Counted from the first letter of the stretch, positions 8,955 through 18,039 are shown. The stretch is DNA of 64,000 bases from a bacterium (GCA_009772925.1 WOUQ01000004.1:166566-230565), one strand, 5' to 3'. Made by a program: numbers and translations. The notes: generated by a model not told the origin, from the sequence alone.

Positions 8955-9329
8955 ATGATGGCAATGCAGATGATGTCTCAGGAGTTGGGTGACAACACCA
9001 GCGAATTGGCTGGGCGTGAACTGGAGGCGGCCGTATTGAACAAGGCTGCGACGCTGCTTGAGGAAGTCGTCGGCAAGTGGCAGGAGGATGCCGATCATGC
9101 CTTGTTGGATAACGCCCTGAAATACAACCAGACACTATGGAGCGTGTTTCAGGCGGAACTTCTCAATGGAGACAATCCGCTGCCCATGGCACTCCGCGAG
9201 AATATTCTTACCCTGTCCAGCTTTGTTGACCGCCGTTCCTTCGAAGTCCAGGCCTATCCCGCACCTGAAAAGCTGGACATCCTGATCAGGATCAACCGCA
9301 GCCTGGCGGAAGGCCTCATGACCCACTGA
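8955..9329 (+). CDS. flaF: FlaF-like flagellin regulator 1
   Basis: A 124-residue protein of the FlaF family. Features are an acidic GRELEAAVLNKAA helix, LLDNALKYNQTLWSVF, and DNPLPMALRENILTLSSFVDRR, the conserved core of FlaF. In Caulobacter, FlaF promotes flagellin synthesis and acts opposite to FlbT. The start is ATG at 8955 with AAGGAG 8 bp upstream; the track start at 8850 is too early. It lies 270 bp after flagellin 1, with no clear element in the gap. It is a paralogue of the 17.5-kb gene. Confidence 0.85.
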   Translation: MMAMQMMSQELGDNTSELAGRELEAAVLNKAATLLEEVVGKWQEDADHALLDNALKYNQTLWSVFQAELLNGDNPLPMALRENILTLSSFVDRRSFEVQAYPAPEKLDILIRINRSLAEGLMTH

Positions 9330-9409
9330 GCGCAGGCGAGTTTACTGGGGCCGAGCGGTTCCGCCTTACTCGCACTTTCATCCTGAGGGGCACGAGAGAA
9401 CCTTTCCAC

Positions 9410-12400
9410 ATGCCTAAATGTAAACGCTACCCGTGGCAAGCACTAGCGGAGAAGGGGACACACAAGGACAAGTGCGATTCCTATCCTGATGTACCACGCC
9501 GGGAGGTGGTGGCCGAGTTGGGACGGCCGCCTCGACGGGTACTGGAGATCGGCTGCTACAGGGGGGGCACTGCCCAGTACCTCAAGTCACTCTATCCGGC
9601 AGTCTGGGTGGCAGGCATCGAATTGTCCCCGGCGGCGGCGGCGGTGGCGCGTGGGCGCATGAATTTGGTTCTGAGCGAGAGATTCGAAGACGCGGACCTG
9701 GAAGGCCATGGTATTGGCCCTGGAAGCATCGATACGGTGATCCTGGCCGATGTGCTGGAGCACATGTATGACCCCTGGGGTGCTCTGGTGCGCCTCAAAC
9801 CCTATCTCACGGAAGATGCCCAGGTCATCGCCAGCATTCCGAACGCACGCAATCTTTGGCTACTGAACGAACTGGCCAACGGCCGTTTTCCATACATGCC
9901 CGAAGGGTTGTTGGACATCACACACATCCGTTTCTTTACGCGTGCGGAGATCGAAAAGCTGTTCCGGGAGACCGGATACTCCATCGAAAGCTGGGCGCGA
10001 ACCGCAGATGGCCGTCTGATGCACCTGCAACTACCCCCCGGCGCTACCACCGTGGGCACGGACAAACTCATCCTGAAAGACGTGACGCCTGAAGAGTTCG
10101 AGGATTTCAAGTGTCTACAATTCATCGTGCGGGCAAGGCCGCTGCCCGCGCATGACATGGATGTCCAAGGTGGCGCCAGACGAGGCGCATCCCCCCGCGA
10201 ACTCCCGGCAAGCATCCGTATCCTCGCGTATTCACGGGACGTGCGTATCTCCTCTTGTGCCCAGATCCGTCTTGTGCGTCCCATGCAACATGTGCAACCG
10301 CAATGCGAGTTGGTGTGGGCAAGTGACGCCGGAAGGAACGGGCTTGGCGTGCTGGATGAATCCTTGCTCCAGCATGCCGACCTGATCGTCCTGCAGCGCT
10401 CCTTTCCTGGAAAAGACACGGCGCTGTTGCTGGAGGCTATCTTTGCCTCGGGCAAGCCGGTGATCTACGAGACGGACGATCTCCTCACCTACCTGCCCGA
10501 AGACAACCCCCATTACGCGGAATTCGCCCCCAACAAGCCTTTCATCGAAGACGCCATGCGGCGCGCCCATGCCGTGGTGGTTTCCACACCAGGGCTTGCG
10601 CAGCGGCTCGCCGGCTATAACGCTAACGTCCGCATCCTGCCGAATTTTCTGGACTACAACCTGTTCTACCGCCCCCTGCCGGACAACGGCCGCAAGGTGA
10701 ACATCGCGGTTGCCGGTACATCCGCCCGGCCCGGGGATTTCAAGCTCATTGACGCGGCCCTGCGCGCGATCTGCGCGGAATATGGCTCCCGCATCCGCAT
10801 CAAGTTCATCGGCGCCATGCCTGAGTCTTGGATCGGCCATGCCAACGCCGAAGCTGTGCCGTTCACGCCGGATTACGGTGGCTATGCGGCCAGGATGAAG
10901 AGCCTGGAACTGGACATTGGCCTGGCGCCGCTGGAAGACAGTGCTTTCAATGCCTGCAAGAGCGCGATCAAGTGGCTCGAGTTCTCGGCCCTGGGCATGG
11001 CTGGCGTTTACAGCCACGTTCCAGCCTATCGGGACGTGATCGAGCAGGGCAAAACCGGCTTGCTGGTGGATAACCAGCCGGAGAAATGGATTACAGCCCT
11101 TAAGTTGTTGATCGACAATTTAGATTTCCGCAGGGAAATCGCCCTGTCGGCACAGCTCAAGGTGTATCAGGAGCATTCCCTACAGCGGCGCGCTGCCCTG
11201 GTGAACGAAACCTACCGGGATTTGCTACGGGACTTTGCGGCCAGCGGGGAGGACGCTGTCGCAGGGGAAGTGGATGCTGGAGAGGGGGCGCCTCCTTCGA
11301 CAACTGCCATGCTGGACTATTACGCCCTTTGGCAGGCCGGACATGGCTATCAGGAATGGGATCTGCACTGGATGGCAGATCGCATGGCGGCCTGGGGTGA
11401 GCCGGCACGCGTGCGCCTCGGTGTGATATGCCGCGCGGGCCGCGAGGATTTACTGGCCCACAACCTCAAGAGCCTGTCCGCCCAGTTCCATCCGGGATGG
11501 CATCTGGCCGTGCTGGCGGAGACGGGTGCACCGGATGGCCTGGGGGATTTGACCCGTGTCAGTTGGCATAAGGTGCCACCCGACTTCGCCATCACTTCGT
11601 TGAACGATGCTTTGCTGGAGGGAGAAGAAGATTGGGTCGGCATGGTGGAGGCAGGGGATCGGCTACCCCTGCATGCCACCTTCGCCGTTGCCGACGCGGT
11701 AAAGCGCCACCCGGAATGGCGGATGCTCTACAGCGACGAGGACCGTCTGGCTGCGGACGGCACTCGGCATACCCCTTTCTTTAAGACCGATTTCGATGCG
11801 GATATGCTGCGTTGCGCGCCTTTCTGCCTGGGTGGTCTGCTATTGCTGAAGCGCGATCTGTTTGCCGAACTGGGTGGCTTGCGACCGCAGACCGAAGGCG
11901 TCCTTACCTGGGACCTTGCCCTGCGCGCCAGCGAGCGGCTCTCCGCAGGCGAGGTCGGCCACCTGGCGGATGTTCTCTATCACCGTCATGAGGAAGGCGC
12001 ACATTGCCTGCGCGAGCCAGAGGAGGTTTGGCAGGTGGCTGGCGAGTGCCTGCGCGAGCACCTGAGCCGGCTGGGCTGGGGTGCGGATGTCGAGGATGGA
12101 CCGCTGCCCGGCAGCTTCCGCATTCGCCATCACATCCTCGACAACCCGCTGGTTTCCATCATCGTTCCAACCAAGAACAAGGTGGACCTGCTGCGCAACT
12201 GCCTGACCAGCCTCATCGAAGGCACCCAGTACAGCTACTGCGAGGTGCTGGTGGTGGACAACGGCAGCGACGACCCGGAAACCCTGGCCTACCTCCAGGC
12301 ACTGCGGGAATTGGGTTCCAACAGCCTGAAGGTACTTTCCTTCCCCGGGCCGTTCAACTTTTCCGCCATGAACAACATGGCCGCGCGGGAGGCGCACGGT

Positions 12401-14038
12401 GAATACCTGCTGCTGCTCAACAACGATACCCAGGTGCTGCACGAGGACTGGCTGGAGGAGATGCTGGGCTACGCCCAGCGCGAGGATGTGGGGGCCGTGG
12501 GCGCGCGCCTGCTTTATCCCGACGGCACCATCCAGCATGCCGGCGCCATTCTGGGCCTGGGCGGCATGGGGTCGAACCACGTTTTCAGCAAAGCCGCCGG
12601 TGACGACCCGGGCTACTACGGTCGCCTCATGTTGCCGCAGGCCTATTCGGCGGTCACCGCCGCCTGCCTGCTCACCCGCAAGACACATTACGAGGCGGTG
12701 GGCGGCCTCGACGAAACGACGTTCCAGGTCAACTTCAACGACGTCGACTATTGCCTCAAGTTGCGCGAACGCGGCCTCAAGGTGATCTGGACACCGCATG
12801 CCACCCTGCGCCACGAGGAGTCGGTGAGCCAGGCCGCTGCCGATGTCGAATTGCTGGCGCGGGAGGAAAAATACAAGCGGCTCTACCGTGAGGTGGAGGC
12901 GGTGGTGGCGAAGTGGCCGCGCTGGTTCGCCAACGACCCGGCCTACAACCGCAACCTCAGCCTGATCCAGCCCTTCCAGCCGGAACCTACACCAGCGCTG
13001 ACCTGGGATCCGGAATGGCACCCCGCGCCCCGCGTGCTTTCCATCCACGCGGATGCCATGGGCTGCGGCGAGTACCGCATCATCGCACCCATGCGAGCGC
13101 TGACCCGGGCCGGCAAGGTCATGGGCTGGGATGCCGCCGGCTATTTCCACCCCCGCGAGTACGCCCGCATGGACCCGGAGTCTGTGGTGTTCCAGCGCCA
13201 ACTAGAGGAGGGACAGATCGAATTCATGCAGCGCATCGCCCGCATTACGAAGGCCTTCCGCGTCTATGAACTGGACGACCTGATCTCCAACATCCCCATC
13301 ATGAGCTCGCAGAAGAAGGTGTTCGTGGAGCAGAAGGATGTCAACAAGCGTTTCCGCAAGGCAGTGAGCCTGTGCCACCGTTTCGTGGTCTCCACCGAAT
13401 ACCTGGCCGAGGCCTTCAAGGGCTATTGCGACGAAATCGTGGTGGTGCCCAACTATCTGGAGCGGGCGCGCTGGGACGGCTATCGGCCCATACGCCGCGG
13501 CGGTGCCAAGGCCCGCGTGGGCTGGGCCGGCAGCGCCACACACGCCGGCGACCTGAGGCTCATCGTGGATGTGGTCAAGGCCACCGCCGACGAGGTGGAC
13601 TGGATCTTCTTCGGCATGTGTCCCGATACGATCCGACCCCTGGTCAGGGAATTCCATGAACCCGTGAAGCTGGACGATTACGCCGCCAAGCTCGCCAGTC
13701 TGGATCTCGATCTGGCCATCGCGCCGCTGGAGGATATTCCCTTCAACCATGGCAAGAGCCATCTGCGCCTGCTGGAGTATGGAGTCATGGGCTATCCCGT
13801 GGTGTGCAGCGACATCACCCCGTATCGCGGCGCTTTCCCGGTCGCCCGCGTGGCCCCCAAGTTCAAGGCCTGGGTGGAGGCCATCCGCGAACGCGTGGCG
13901 GATCGTGATGCCCTGGCGCGTGAAGGCGATGCCCTGCGCGATCACATCCAGCGACACTGGATGCTGGAAGACCATCTGGATGTGTGGCTGCGCGCCTGGC
14001 TGCCGCCTACATCAGGTTTTTCCGAGCGGAGCCGATAA
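9410..14038 (+). CDS. Giant methyltransferase / multi-glycosyltransferase fusion
   Basis: A 1542-residue cytoplasmic protein. Domains in order: SAM-dependent methyltransferase (VLEIGCYRGG at about 43, DVLEHMYDPWG at about 115); a GT4-like glycosyltransferase (IYETDDLLTYLP at about 352, KSAIKWLEF at about 518); a GT2-like domain with YSDEDRL at about 773; a canonical GT2 (VSIIVPTKNK at about 913, LLNNDTQV at about 1003); and a second GT4-like domain (YELDDLISNIP at about 1285, VGWAGSATHAGDL at about 1370). It sits between two flagellin genes, so flagellin glycosylation is the likely role, by inference. No membrane segments. The large ORFs inside it are shadows. Confidence 0.85.
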   Translation: MPKCKRYPWQALAEKGTHKDKCDSYPDVPRREVVAELGRPPRRVLEIGCYRGGTAQYLKSLYPAVWVAGIELSPAAAAVARGRMNLVLSERFEDADLEGHGIGPGSIDTVILADVLEHMYDPWGALVRLKPYLTEDAQVIASIPNARNLWLLNELANGRFPYMPEGLLDITHIRFFTRAEIEKLFRETGYSIESWARTADGRLMHLQLPPGATTVGTDKLILKDVTPEEFEDFKCLQFIVRARPLPAHDMDVQGGARRGASPRELPASIRILAYSRDVRISSCAQIRLVRPMQHVQPQCELVWASDAGRNGLGVLDESLLQHADLIVLQRSFPGKDTALLLEAIFASGKPVIYETDDLLTYLPEDNPHYAEFAPNKPFIEDAMRRAHAVVVSTPGLAQRLAGYNANVRILPNFLDYNLFYRPLPDNGRKVNIAVAGTSARPGDFKLIDAALRAICAEYGSRIRIKFIGAMPESWIGHANAEAVPFTPDYGGYAARMKSLELDIGLAPLEDSAFNACKSAIKWLEFSALGMAGVYSHVPAYRDVIEQGKTGLLVDNQPEKWITALKLLIDNLDFRREIALSAQLKVYQEHSLQRRAALVNETYRDLLRDFAASGEDAVAGEVDAGEGAPPSTTAMLDYYALWQAGHGYQEWDLHWMADRMAAWGEPARVRLGVICRAGREDLLAHNLKSLSAQFHPGWHLAVLAETGAPDGLGDLTRVSWHKVPPDFAITSLNDALLEGEEDWVGMVEAGDRLPLHATFAVADAVKRHPEWRMLYSDEDRLAADGTRHTPFFKTDFDADMLRCAPFCLGGLLLLKRDLFAELGGLRPQTEGVLTWDLALRASERLSAGEVGHLADVLYHRHEEGAHCLREPEEVWQVAGECLREHLSRLGWGADVEDGPLPGSFRIRHHILDNPLVSIIVPTKNKVDLLRNCLTSLIEGTQYSYCEVLVVDNGSDDPETLAYLQALRELGSNSLKVLSFPGPFNFSAMNNMAAREAHGEYLLLLNNDTQVLHEDWLEEMLGYAQREDVGAVGARLLYPDGTIQHAGAILGLGGMGSNHVFSKAAGDDPGYYGRLMLPQAYSAVTAACLLTRKTHYEAVGGLDETTFQVNFNDVDYCLKLRERGLKVIWTPHATLRHEESVSQAAADVELLAREEKYKRLYREVEAVVAKWPRWFANDPAYNRNLSLIQPFQPEPTPALTWDPEWHPAPRVLSIHADAMGCGEYRIIAPMRALTRAGKVMGWDAAGYFHPREYARMDPESVVFQRQLEEGQIEFMQRIARITKAFRVYELDDLISNIPIMSSQKKVFVEQKDVNKRFRKAVSLCHRFVVSTEYLAEAFKGYCDEIVVVPNYLERARWDGYRPIRRGGAKARVGWAGSATHAGDLRLIVDVVKATADEVDWIFFGMCPDTIRPLVREFHEPVKLDDYAAKLASLDLDLAIAPLEDIPFNHGKSHLRLLEYGVMGYPVVCSDITPYRGAFPVARVAPKFKAWVEAIRERVADRDALAREGDALRDHIQRHWMLEDHLDVWLRAWLPPTSGFSERSR

Positions 14039-14074
14039 CACGCGCAAGCTCGGGCCAATTCGAAACAGTGGGAC

Positions 14075-15262
14075 ATGGCGATTCAGGATATTGGTACATC
14101 CAATTTATTCGTAACGTTTGCCAGCCGTAGGGCCAGCATGGACTCCCTCGCCCAGCGCTTGTTGAGCAGGGGACTGGAGTCCTTTGTGGCCAAGCGCTAT
14201 GACGAGGCCGTCGACCAGTTCAGGCGGGCGGCGGGGCTGGCTCCGGGCTCGGACACCGCAATCAACGCCCATGACTACATGGCGCGTTCCTACCTGGCCA
14301 AGAGGCAGCCGGAACGGGCGATACAAGCCTATGAACAGGCCATACGTATCAACCCGCAACGCACGGATACGCTGATCTCCCTCGCCAAGCTCTACATCAC
14401 CTTGGAGAATCCGGAAAAATCCGTGGAGCTGTACGAGAAGGTGGTGACCCTGGATCCGGGCGCCGCCAACCGCTACAGCCTGGGTCAGGCCTATCTGGAA
14501 AGCGGCCGCTTGCGTGATGCGGAAGCGCAGTTCCAGCGGGTGCGCGAGCTCGAACCCGGCAAGCCCAACGGCGAGTATGGCCTGGGCCTGAGTTATGCCA
14601 GGCAGGGGCGCACTGAGGACGCGGTCGGGGCTTTCGAAAGGGCTCTCGCAATCCAGCCGGATTTCAACATCGCTCGGGTGGAACTGGGTTACGCCCTGAC
14701 CGATCTGGGCGATCGCGACCAGGCCCAGGATATGGTTCGCGAACTGCAATCCAAGGCCAAGGATCTGGCGAACACCCTGAGCCAATACATCTACGAGAAG
14801 ACCCCGGCTGCCATGGTAGGGGTGGATGCCAGCAGCACCTTTCCCAGATCACGGGGGGCCGGCACCCTGGTCTCCTCGCTGAGCGCGTACCTTTCGGATC
14901 CCGGCGCCCAGCAGACCTTTTCCATGAAGTTCCTGTTCAGCAAACCCATGGATGTGGCCTCGGTCCAGAATGCTCTGAACTGGAGCATTACCCGCTCCCA
15001 GGACACCGGAAAGGGCGACGGCTACAATTTTGGCTTTGCCCTGCCCTCCACGGAAGTCGCGCTGGCGCGTTATCCGGTTTCCGTGAGCTATGACGCAACC
15101 TACCGGATCGCGACGGTGTTCTTCAGAGTCCAGCAGACCGAAGGCGGGGACGGCACGCTGGACCCCTCCCACATCCAGTTCAGCTTCGCGGGCAAGGATG
15201 CCACGGGGCTGGCCATGGACCCCGCGGCCGACGAGTACACGCGTTTCTCAGGTTTTGCCTGA
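14075..15262 (+). CDS. TPR protein with C-terminal beta-rich domain
   Basis: A 395-residue protein of unknown function. Residues about 15-235 hold six or so tetratricopeptide repeats (for example AIQAYEQAIRINPQ, AVGAFERALAIQPD). The remainder (about 255-395) is rich in beta-strand patterns, including FSMKFLFSKPMD and a segment ending FAGKDATGLAMDPAADEY, resembling a bacterial Ig-like fold. There is no signal peptide. It follows the glycosyltransferase by 36 bp and precedes flagellin 2. TPR proteins often partner glycosyltransferases or flagellar export, so a flagellin-handling role is possible but unproven. An internal ATG at 14138 is an alternative start. Confidence 0.8.
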   Translation: MAIQDIGTSNLFVTFASRRASMDSLAQRLLSRGLESFVAKRYDEAVDQFRRAAGLAPGSDTAINAHDYMARSYLAKRQPERAIQAYEQAIRINPQRTDTLISLAKLYITLENPEKSVELYEKVVTLDPGAANRYSLGQAYLESGRLRDAEAQFQRVRELEPGKPNGEYGLGLSYARQGRTEDAVGAFERALAIQPDFNIARVELGYALTDLGDRDQAQDMVRELQSKAKDLANTLSQYIYEKTPAAMVGVDASSTFPRSRGAGTLVSSLSAYLSDPGAQQTFSMKFLFSKPMDVASVQNALNWSITRSQDTGKGDGYNFGFALPSTEVALARYPVSVSYDATYRIATVFFRVQQTEGGDGTLDPSHIQFSFAGKDATGLAMDPAADEYTRFSGFA

Positions 15263-15390
15263 TCCGCGCCGCGCAGCCACGCTTGATTCATCGCGGGCAA
15301 AGGGGAGCCTGCCGGGCCATCAGTCCCGCTTCTTCGAGTTTCCCGGAAACGTCTGGGCAGAGGCGTATCCAGTTTTTTTCTGACGTGCCC

Positions 15391-15418
15391 TAAAGTTTTT
15401 CCACGCGCGCGCCGAAAA
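15391..15418 (+). promoter_or_regulatory. Sigma-28 (FliA) promoter of flagellin 2
   Basis: TAAAGTTT, 12 bp, then GCCGAAAA, against the FliA consensus TAAAGTTT-N11-GCCGATAA: the -35 half matches fully and the -10 half has one mismatch. It lies 88 bp before the flagellin 2 ATG in a 243-bp gap. Confidence 0.8.
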
Positions 15419-15505
15419 AGGACTGACTGCCCTCGATCATCCATTCTGAGGGGCAGCCAATCGGGATAGAAATCCCGTTATCCAACCCCAGAAAGGAGTT
15501 TTATC

Positions 15506-16360
15506 ATGGCAATCGGCGACGTCTCCCTCACTTCCGCGATGCGGTCCAACCTGGTCAGCCTGCAATCGACCGAGGCTTTGCTTGGCCGCACCCAAGAAAG
15601 ACTGGCGACCGGCAAGAAAGTCAACAGCGCGATCGACAACCCCACCAACTTCTTCGCCGCGCGGGCGCACACCCAGCGGGCCGACCTGCTCAACGGCCTG
15701 AAGGACAACATCGGCGAGGCGATCCAGACGGTGAAGGCTTCCGATAGTGGCGTTAAGGCTATCAACAGCACCATCGAGGCGCTGCGCGGTATCGTTTCCC
15801 AGGCGCGTTCGGCACAGACCTCGACCACTTCCGCCACCGACCTGGCGGGCCTTACCACGCAGTACAACGAACTGGTTCGCCAGTTGAACAACACGGCGGA
15901 GGATTCGGGCTACAAGGGTGTCAATTTCCTGACCAGCGGCGCACTGGCGGTCAACTTCAACGAACAGGCCTCCACCAAGCTGCAAATGCAGGGCTTCAAC
16001 GGCAGCGCCTCGGGCCTCGCGATTTCCGGCGGCACGCAAACAGGCTCGGGCACGCTGACGTCGGCCCAACTGACTGGCGGCACCGCCCTTGATGGTATCG
16101 AAACGACGCTGAATGCGGCCTTGGGCAAGCTGCGCACGGAAAGCGCCGGCCTCGCCTCCAACCTGTCCATCCTGACCACCCGTCAGCAGTTCATCACCGA
16201 CATGGTGAACACCCTGGTCGACGGTGCGGGCAAGTTGACCAACGCCGATACCAACGAGGAAGGTGCCAACATGCTGCTGTTGCAAACCAGGCAGCAGTTG
16301 GGGGTCACTGCGCTCTCGTTGTCGGCCCAGGCGGCACAATCGGTGTTGCGTCTGTTCTAA
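15506..16360 (+). CDS. Flagellin 2 (alphaproteobacterial-type)
   Basis: A 284-residue filament protein, the same length as flagellin 1 with no gaps. N-terminus VSLTSAMRSNLVSLQ, conserved RLATGKKVNSAIDNP, and C-terminus ALSLSAQAAQSVLRLF. The ATG is preceded by AAGGAG. Unlike flagellin 1 it is driven by a sigma-28-type promoter. Downstream are a GNRA hairpin, a 240-residue orphan, flbT and a second flaF. The short central domain suggests a thin filament whose surface may be modified by the neighbouring glycosyltransferase (inference). Confidence 0.94.
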   Translation: MAIGDVSLTSAMRSNLVSLQSTEALLGRTQERLATGKKVNSAIDNPTNFFAARAHTQRADLLNGLKDNIGEAIQTVKASDSGVKAINSTIEALRGIVSQARSAQTSTTSATDLAGLTTQYNELVRQLNNTAEDSGYKGVNFLTSGALAVNFNEQASTKLQMQGFNGSASGLAISGGTQTGSGTLTSAQLTGGTALDGIETTLNAALGKLRTESAGLASNLSILTTRQQFITDMVNTLVDGAGKLTNADTNEEGANMLLLQTRQQLGVTALSLSAQAAQSVLRLF

Positions 16361-16382
16361 GCAGCGTTCACTCGTGATGCAG

Positions 16383-16408
16383 TGGGAACCGGGGAAACCC
16401 GGTTCCCA
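16383..16408 (+). repeat. GNRA-capped hairpin after flagellin 2
   Basis: An 11-bp perfect stem (TGGGAACCGGG with its complement) closed by a GAAA tetraloop, with no U-tract. It lies between the flagellin 2 stop and the ribosome binding site of the next gene. It is better read as an mRNA-stabilising or processing hairpin, or a partial attenuator, than as a full terminator. Confidence 0.75.
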
Positions 16409-16422
16409 GCAAGGAGAAGAAA

Positions 16423-17145
16423 ATGGTGAACGAGGTTGGAAGCGTGGTTTCCTTTCCCGTTGCCATGCCGCGAACCATGTCCCATGGCGGGATGCCACCC
16501 GCCGGTCGCGGTCATCAGGAGGTGGGAATGGTGGGACTGGGCGTACAGATCCAGTCCGGGCTGCATGCCCAAATCAGGCAGGCCAAGGATGCGATTGCCG
16601 AAGCAGCCATGCAGATTCGTGGCGCCCATGCGGGCCTCAGCGCGGCAGATCAGTTGTTACGTGAAATCAAGACAAATCTGACACACATCGTCAAACAGTA
16701 CCCCCCTTATGCTCAGGACAACCCAGAACGCATTGCCTATTTGAATTCCATCACCGGTTTGCGCAAGCAACTCGAAGCACTGGCTTTCCCTCCAGCAGCG
16801 GAGCGCCCCGAAATTCCTGCCCAGGCGGCGCGGATCATGGATTGGCAACAGGTCTTGCCGCCCACAGCGGTGTTACCGCGCCAGGGCGATCTTGCGATTC
16901 CCGAGCTGAACCCGCAAACCGCCAAGGATGCTGAAGTCATTAACGCTCTGGACATGGTGAACCGGACGCGGGAGAACATCGCGCAGATCCAGAAGACCAT
17001 GTGGGAAGATGTGATGCGCTTTGTCGGCGGTCTGGATGCGGAGCGCGCGACTTTCCAGGCGGACCAGATACAGGGGTATGTGGCCGGCGGTTCCAGTCGG
17101 ACGATCGGCGGCGGCGCACAACAAGTCTTGGTGGATGCCGGCTGA
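16423..17145 (+). CDS. Uncharacterised flagellin-cluster protein
   Basis: A 240-residue protein I do not recognise. It has no signal peptide or membrane segment. Residues about 45-85 look helical (SGLHAQIRQAKDAIAEAAMQ, LLREIKTNLTHIVKQYPPY); then comes ERIAYLNSITGLRKQLEAL, a proline-rich linker, and a second helical part (NALDMVNRTRENIAQIQ). The start is ATG at 16423 with AAGGAG 7 bp upstream. Only 11 bp separate it from flbT, so it is in the flagellin 2-flbT-flaF operon. A secretion chaperone or assembly partner for this flagellin type would fit, as an inference from position only. Confidence 0.7.
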   Translation: MVNEVGSVVSFPVAMPRTMSHGGMPPAGRGHQEVGMVGLGVQIQSGLHAQIRQAKDAIAEAAMQIRGAHAGLSAADQLLREIKTNLTHIVKQYPPYAQDNPERIAYLNSITGLRKQLEALAFPPAAERPEIPAQAARIMDWQQVLPPTAVLPRQGDLAIPELNPQTAKDAEVINALDMVNRTRENIAQIQKTMWEDVMRFVGGLDAERATFQADQIQGYVAGGSSRTIGGGAQQVLVDAG

Positions 17146-17156
17146 CGGATCAGGGC

Positions 17157-17555
17157 ATGCCGCTGCGCCTGGATCTCAAGCCCCATGAAAAGCTCTTTGT
17201 CGGCGGTGCCGTCCTGGTCAACGGCGACAGCCGCAGTACCCTTACGGTGCTCAACGATGTATCCATACTGCGGGAAAAGGATATTCTCTCCGAGGCGCAG
17301 GCCGACACACCCTGCAAGCGAATCTATCTCGCCATCCAGCTCATGTACATGGAACCGGCGAATATGGCCAATTACCATCAGGCTTATTGGTCTTTGGTCA
17401 AGGCGATCATCGCCGCCGCGCCCAGCGCCACGGAGCGCATTACCCGCATCAGTGAGGAAGTGTTGGCCGGCAATTATTATCAGGCCCTGAAGCACACCGC
17501 GAACCTGATCCAGTACGAGAAGGAGTTGTTGTCCAATGCCCGCGAATCCCCTTGA
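17157..17555 (+). CDS. flbT: Flagellin mRNA regulator FlbT
   Basis: A 132-residue protein of the FlbT family. The N-terminus MPLRLDLKPHEKLFVGGAVL..NGD, the segment VSILREKDIL, and TPCKRIYLAIQLMYM match alphaproteobacterial FlbT through most of its length. In Caulobacter FlbT binds the 5' leader of flagellin mRNA and blocks its translation when assembly stalls. The start is ATG at 17157; the longer track ORF begins inside the previous gene in another frame. Its last 20 bp overlap the start of flaF2. FlbT is unusual in a betaproteobacterium. Confidence 0.9.
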   Translation: MPLRLDLKPHEKLFVGGAVLVNGDSRSTLTVLNDVSILREKDILSEAQADTPCKRIYLAIQLMYMEPANMANYHQAYWSLVKAIIAAAPSATERITRISEEVLAGNYYQALKHTANLIQYEKELLSNARESP

Positions 17556-17922
17556 TGCTTACCAGAGCGTCGAGAAATCGACCCTCTCCGGCCGGGAGTT
17601 GGAGGCCTCCGTACTCACCAAGGCCGCGCTCAAGCTGCAAGATGTGCAGCAGCACTGGAACGATGCCGACCGCGATGCCCTGCTCGACGAGGCCTTGAAG
17701 TTCAACCAGCGGGTGTGGAGCTTCTTCCAGTCCGAGATCTCCCAGGCGGATAACCCGTTGCCGGCGGAGATCAAGCAGAACATCCTGGCCTTGAGCGTAT
17801 TCGTCGATCGCCGGATCTTCGAGGTCATGGCGTATCCGTCCTCGGAAAAGCTGGACATCCTCATCAACATCAACCGAAATATCGCCGCCGGACTGCGTGG
17901 TGAACAGCCCGAAGCCGCGTGA
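17536..17922 (+). CDS. flaF: FlaF-like flagellin regulator 2
   Basis: A 128-residue FlaF-family protein, colinear with the gene at 8955: SGRELEASVLTKAALKL, LLDEALKFNQRVWSFF, DNPLPAEIKQNILALSVFVDRR. It overlaps the 3' end of flbT by 20 bp, so the two are probably translationally coupled, as in alphaproteobacterial flaF/flbT pairs. A second copy of FlaF per flagellin gene suggests that the flagellin-flaF unit was duplicated. Confidence 0.88.
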   Translation: MPANPLDAYQSVEKSTLSGRELEASVLTKAALKLQDVQQHWNDADRDALLDEALKFNQRVWSFFQSEISQADNPLPAEIKQNILALSVFVDRRIFEVMAYPSSEKLDILININRNIAAGLRGEQPEAA

Positions 17923-18024
17923 CTGACGCGCCGAGGGGCGCTGTGTCCATTGGCGGCGTTTCGCGTTTACCAGTTACCCACTGTGCTCTTGCTGCAAGCG
18001 TCGCCGCATACGAGGAACACGGGC

Positions 18025-18039
18025 CGGGTAAATTACCCG
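18025..18039. repeat. Short palindrome in the flaF2 to DUF2802 gap
   Basis: CGGGTAAATTACCCG, with 7-bp arms, lies in the 265-bp gap before the DUF2802 gene. It could be an operator or a weak hairpin after flaF2. Nothing else is recognised in this gap. Confidence 0.4.

Noticed and set aside
11840-13201. 453-aa minus-strand ORF inside the glycosyltransferase gene
   Set aside because: Antisense shadow; the plus-strand reading shows ordered GT2 and GT4 motifs throughout.
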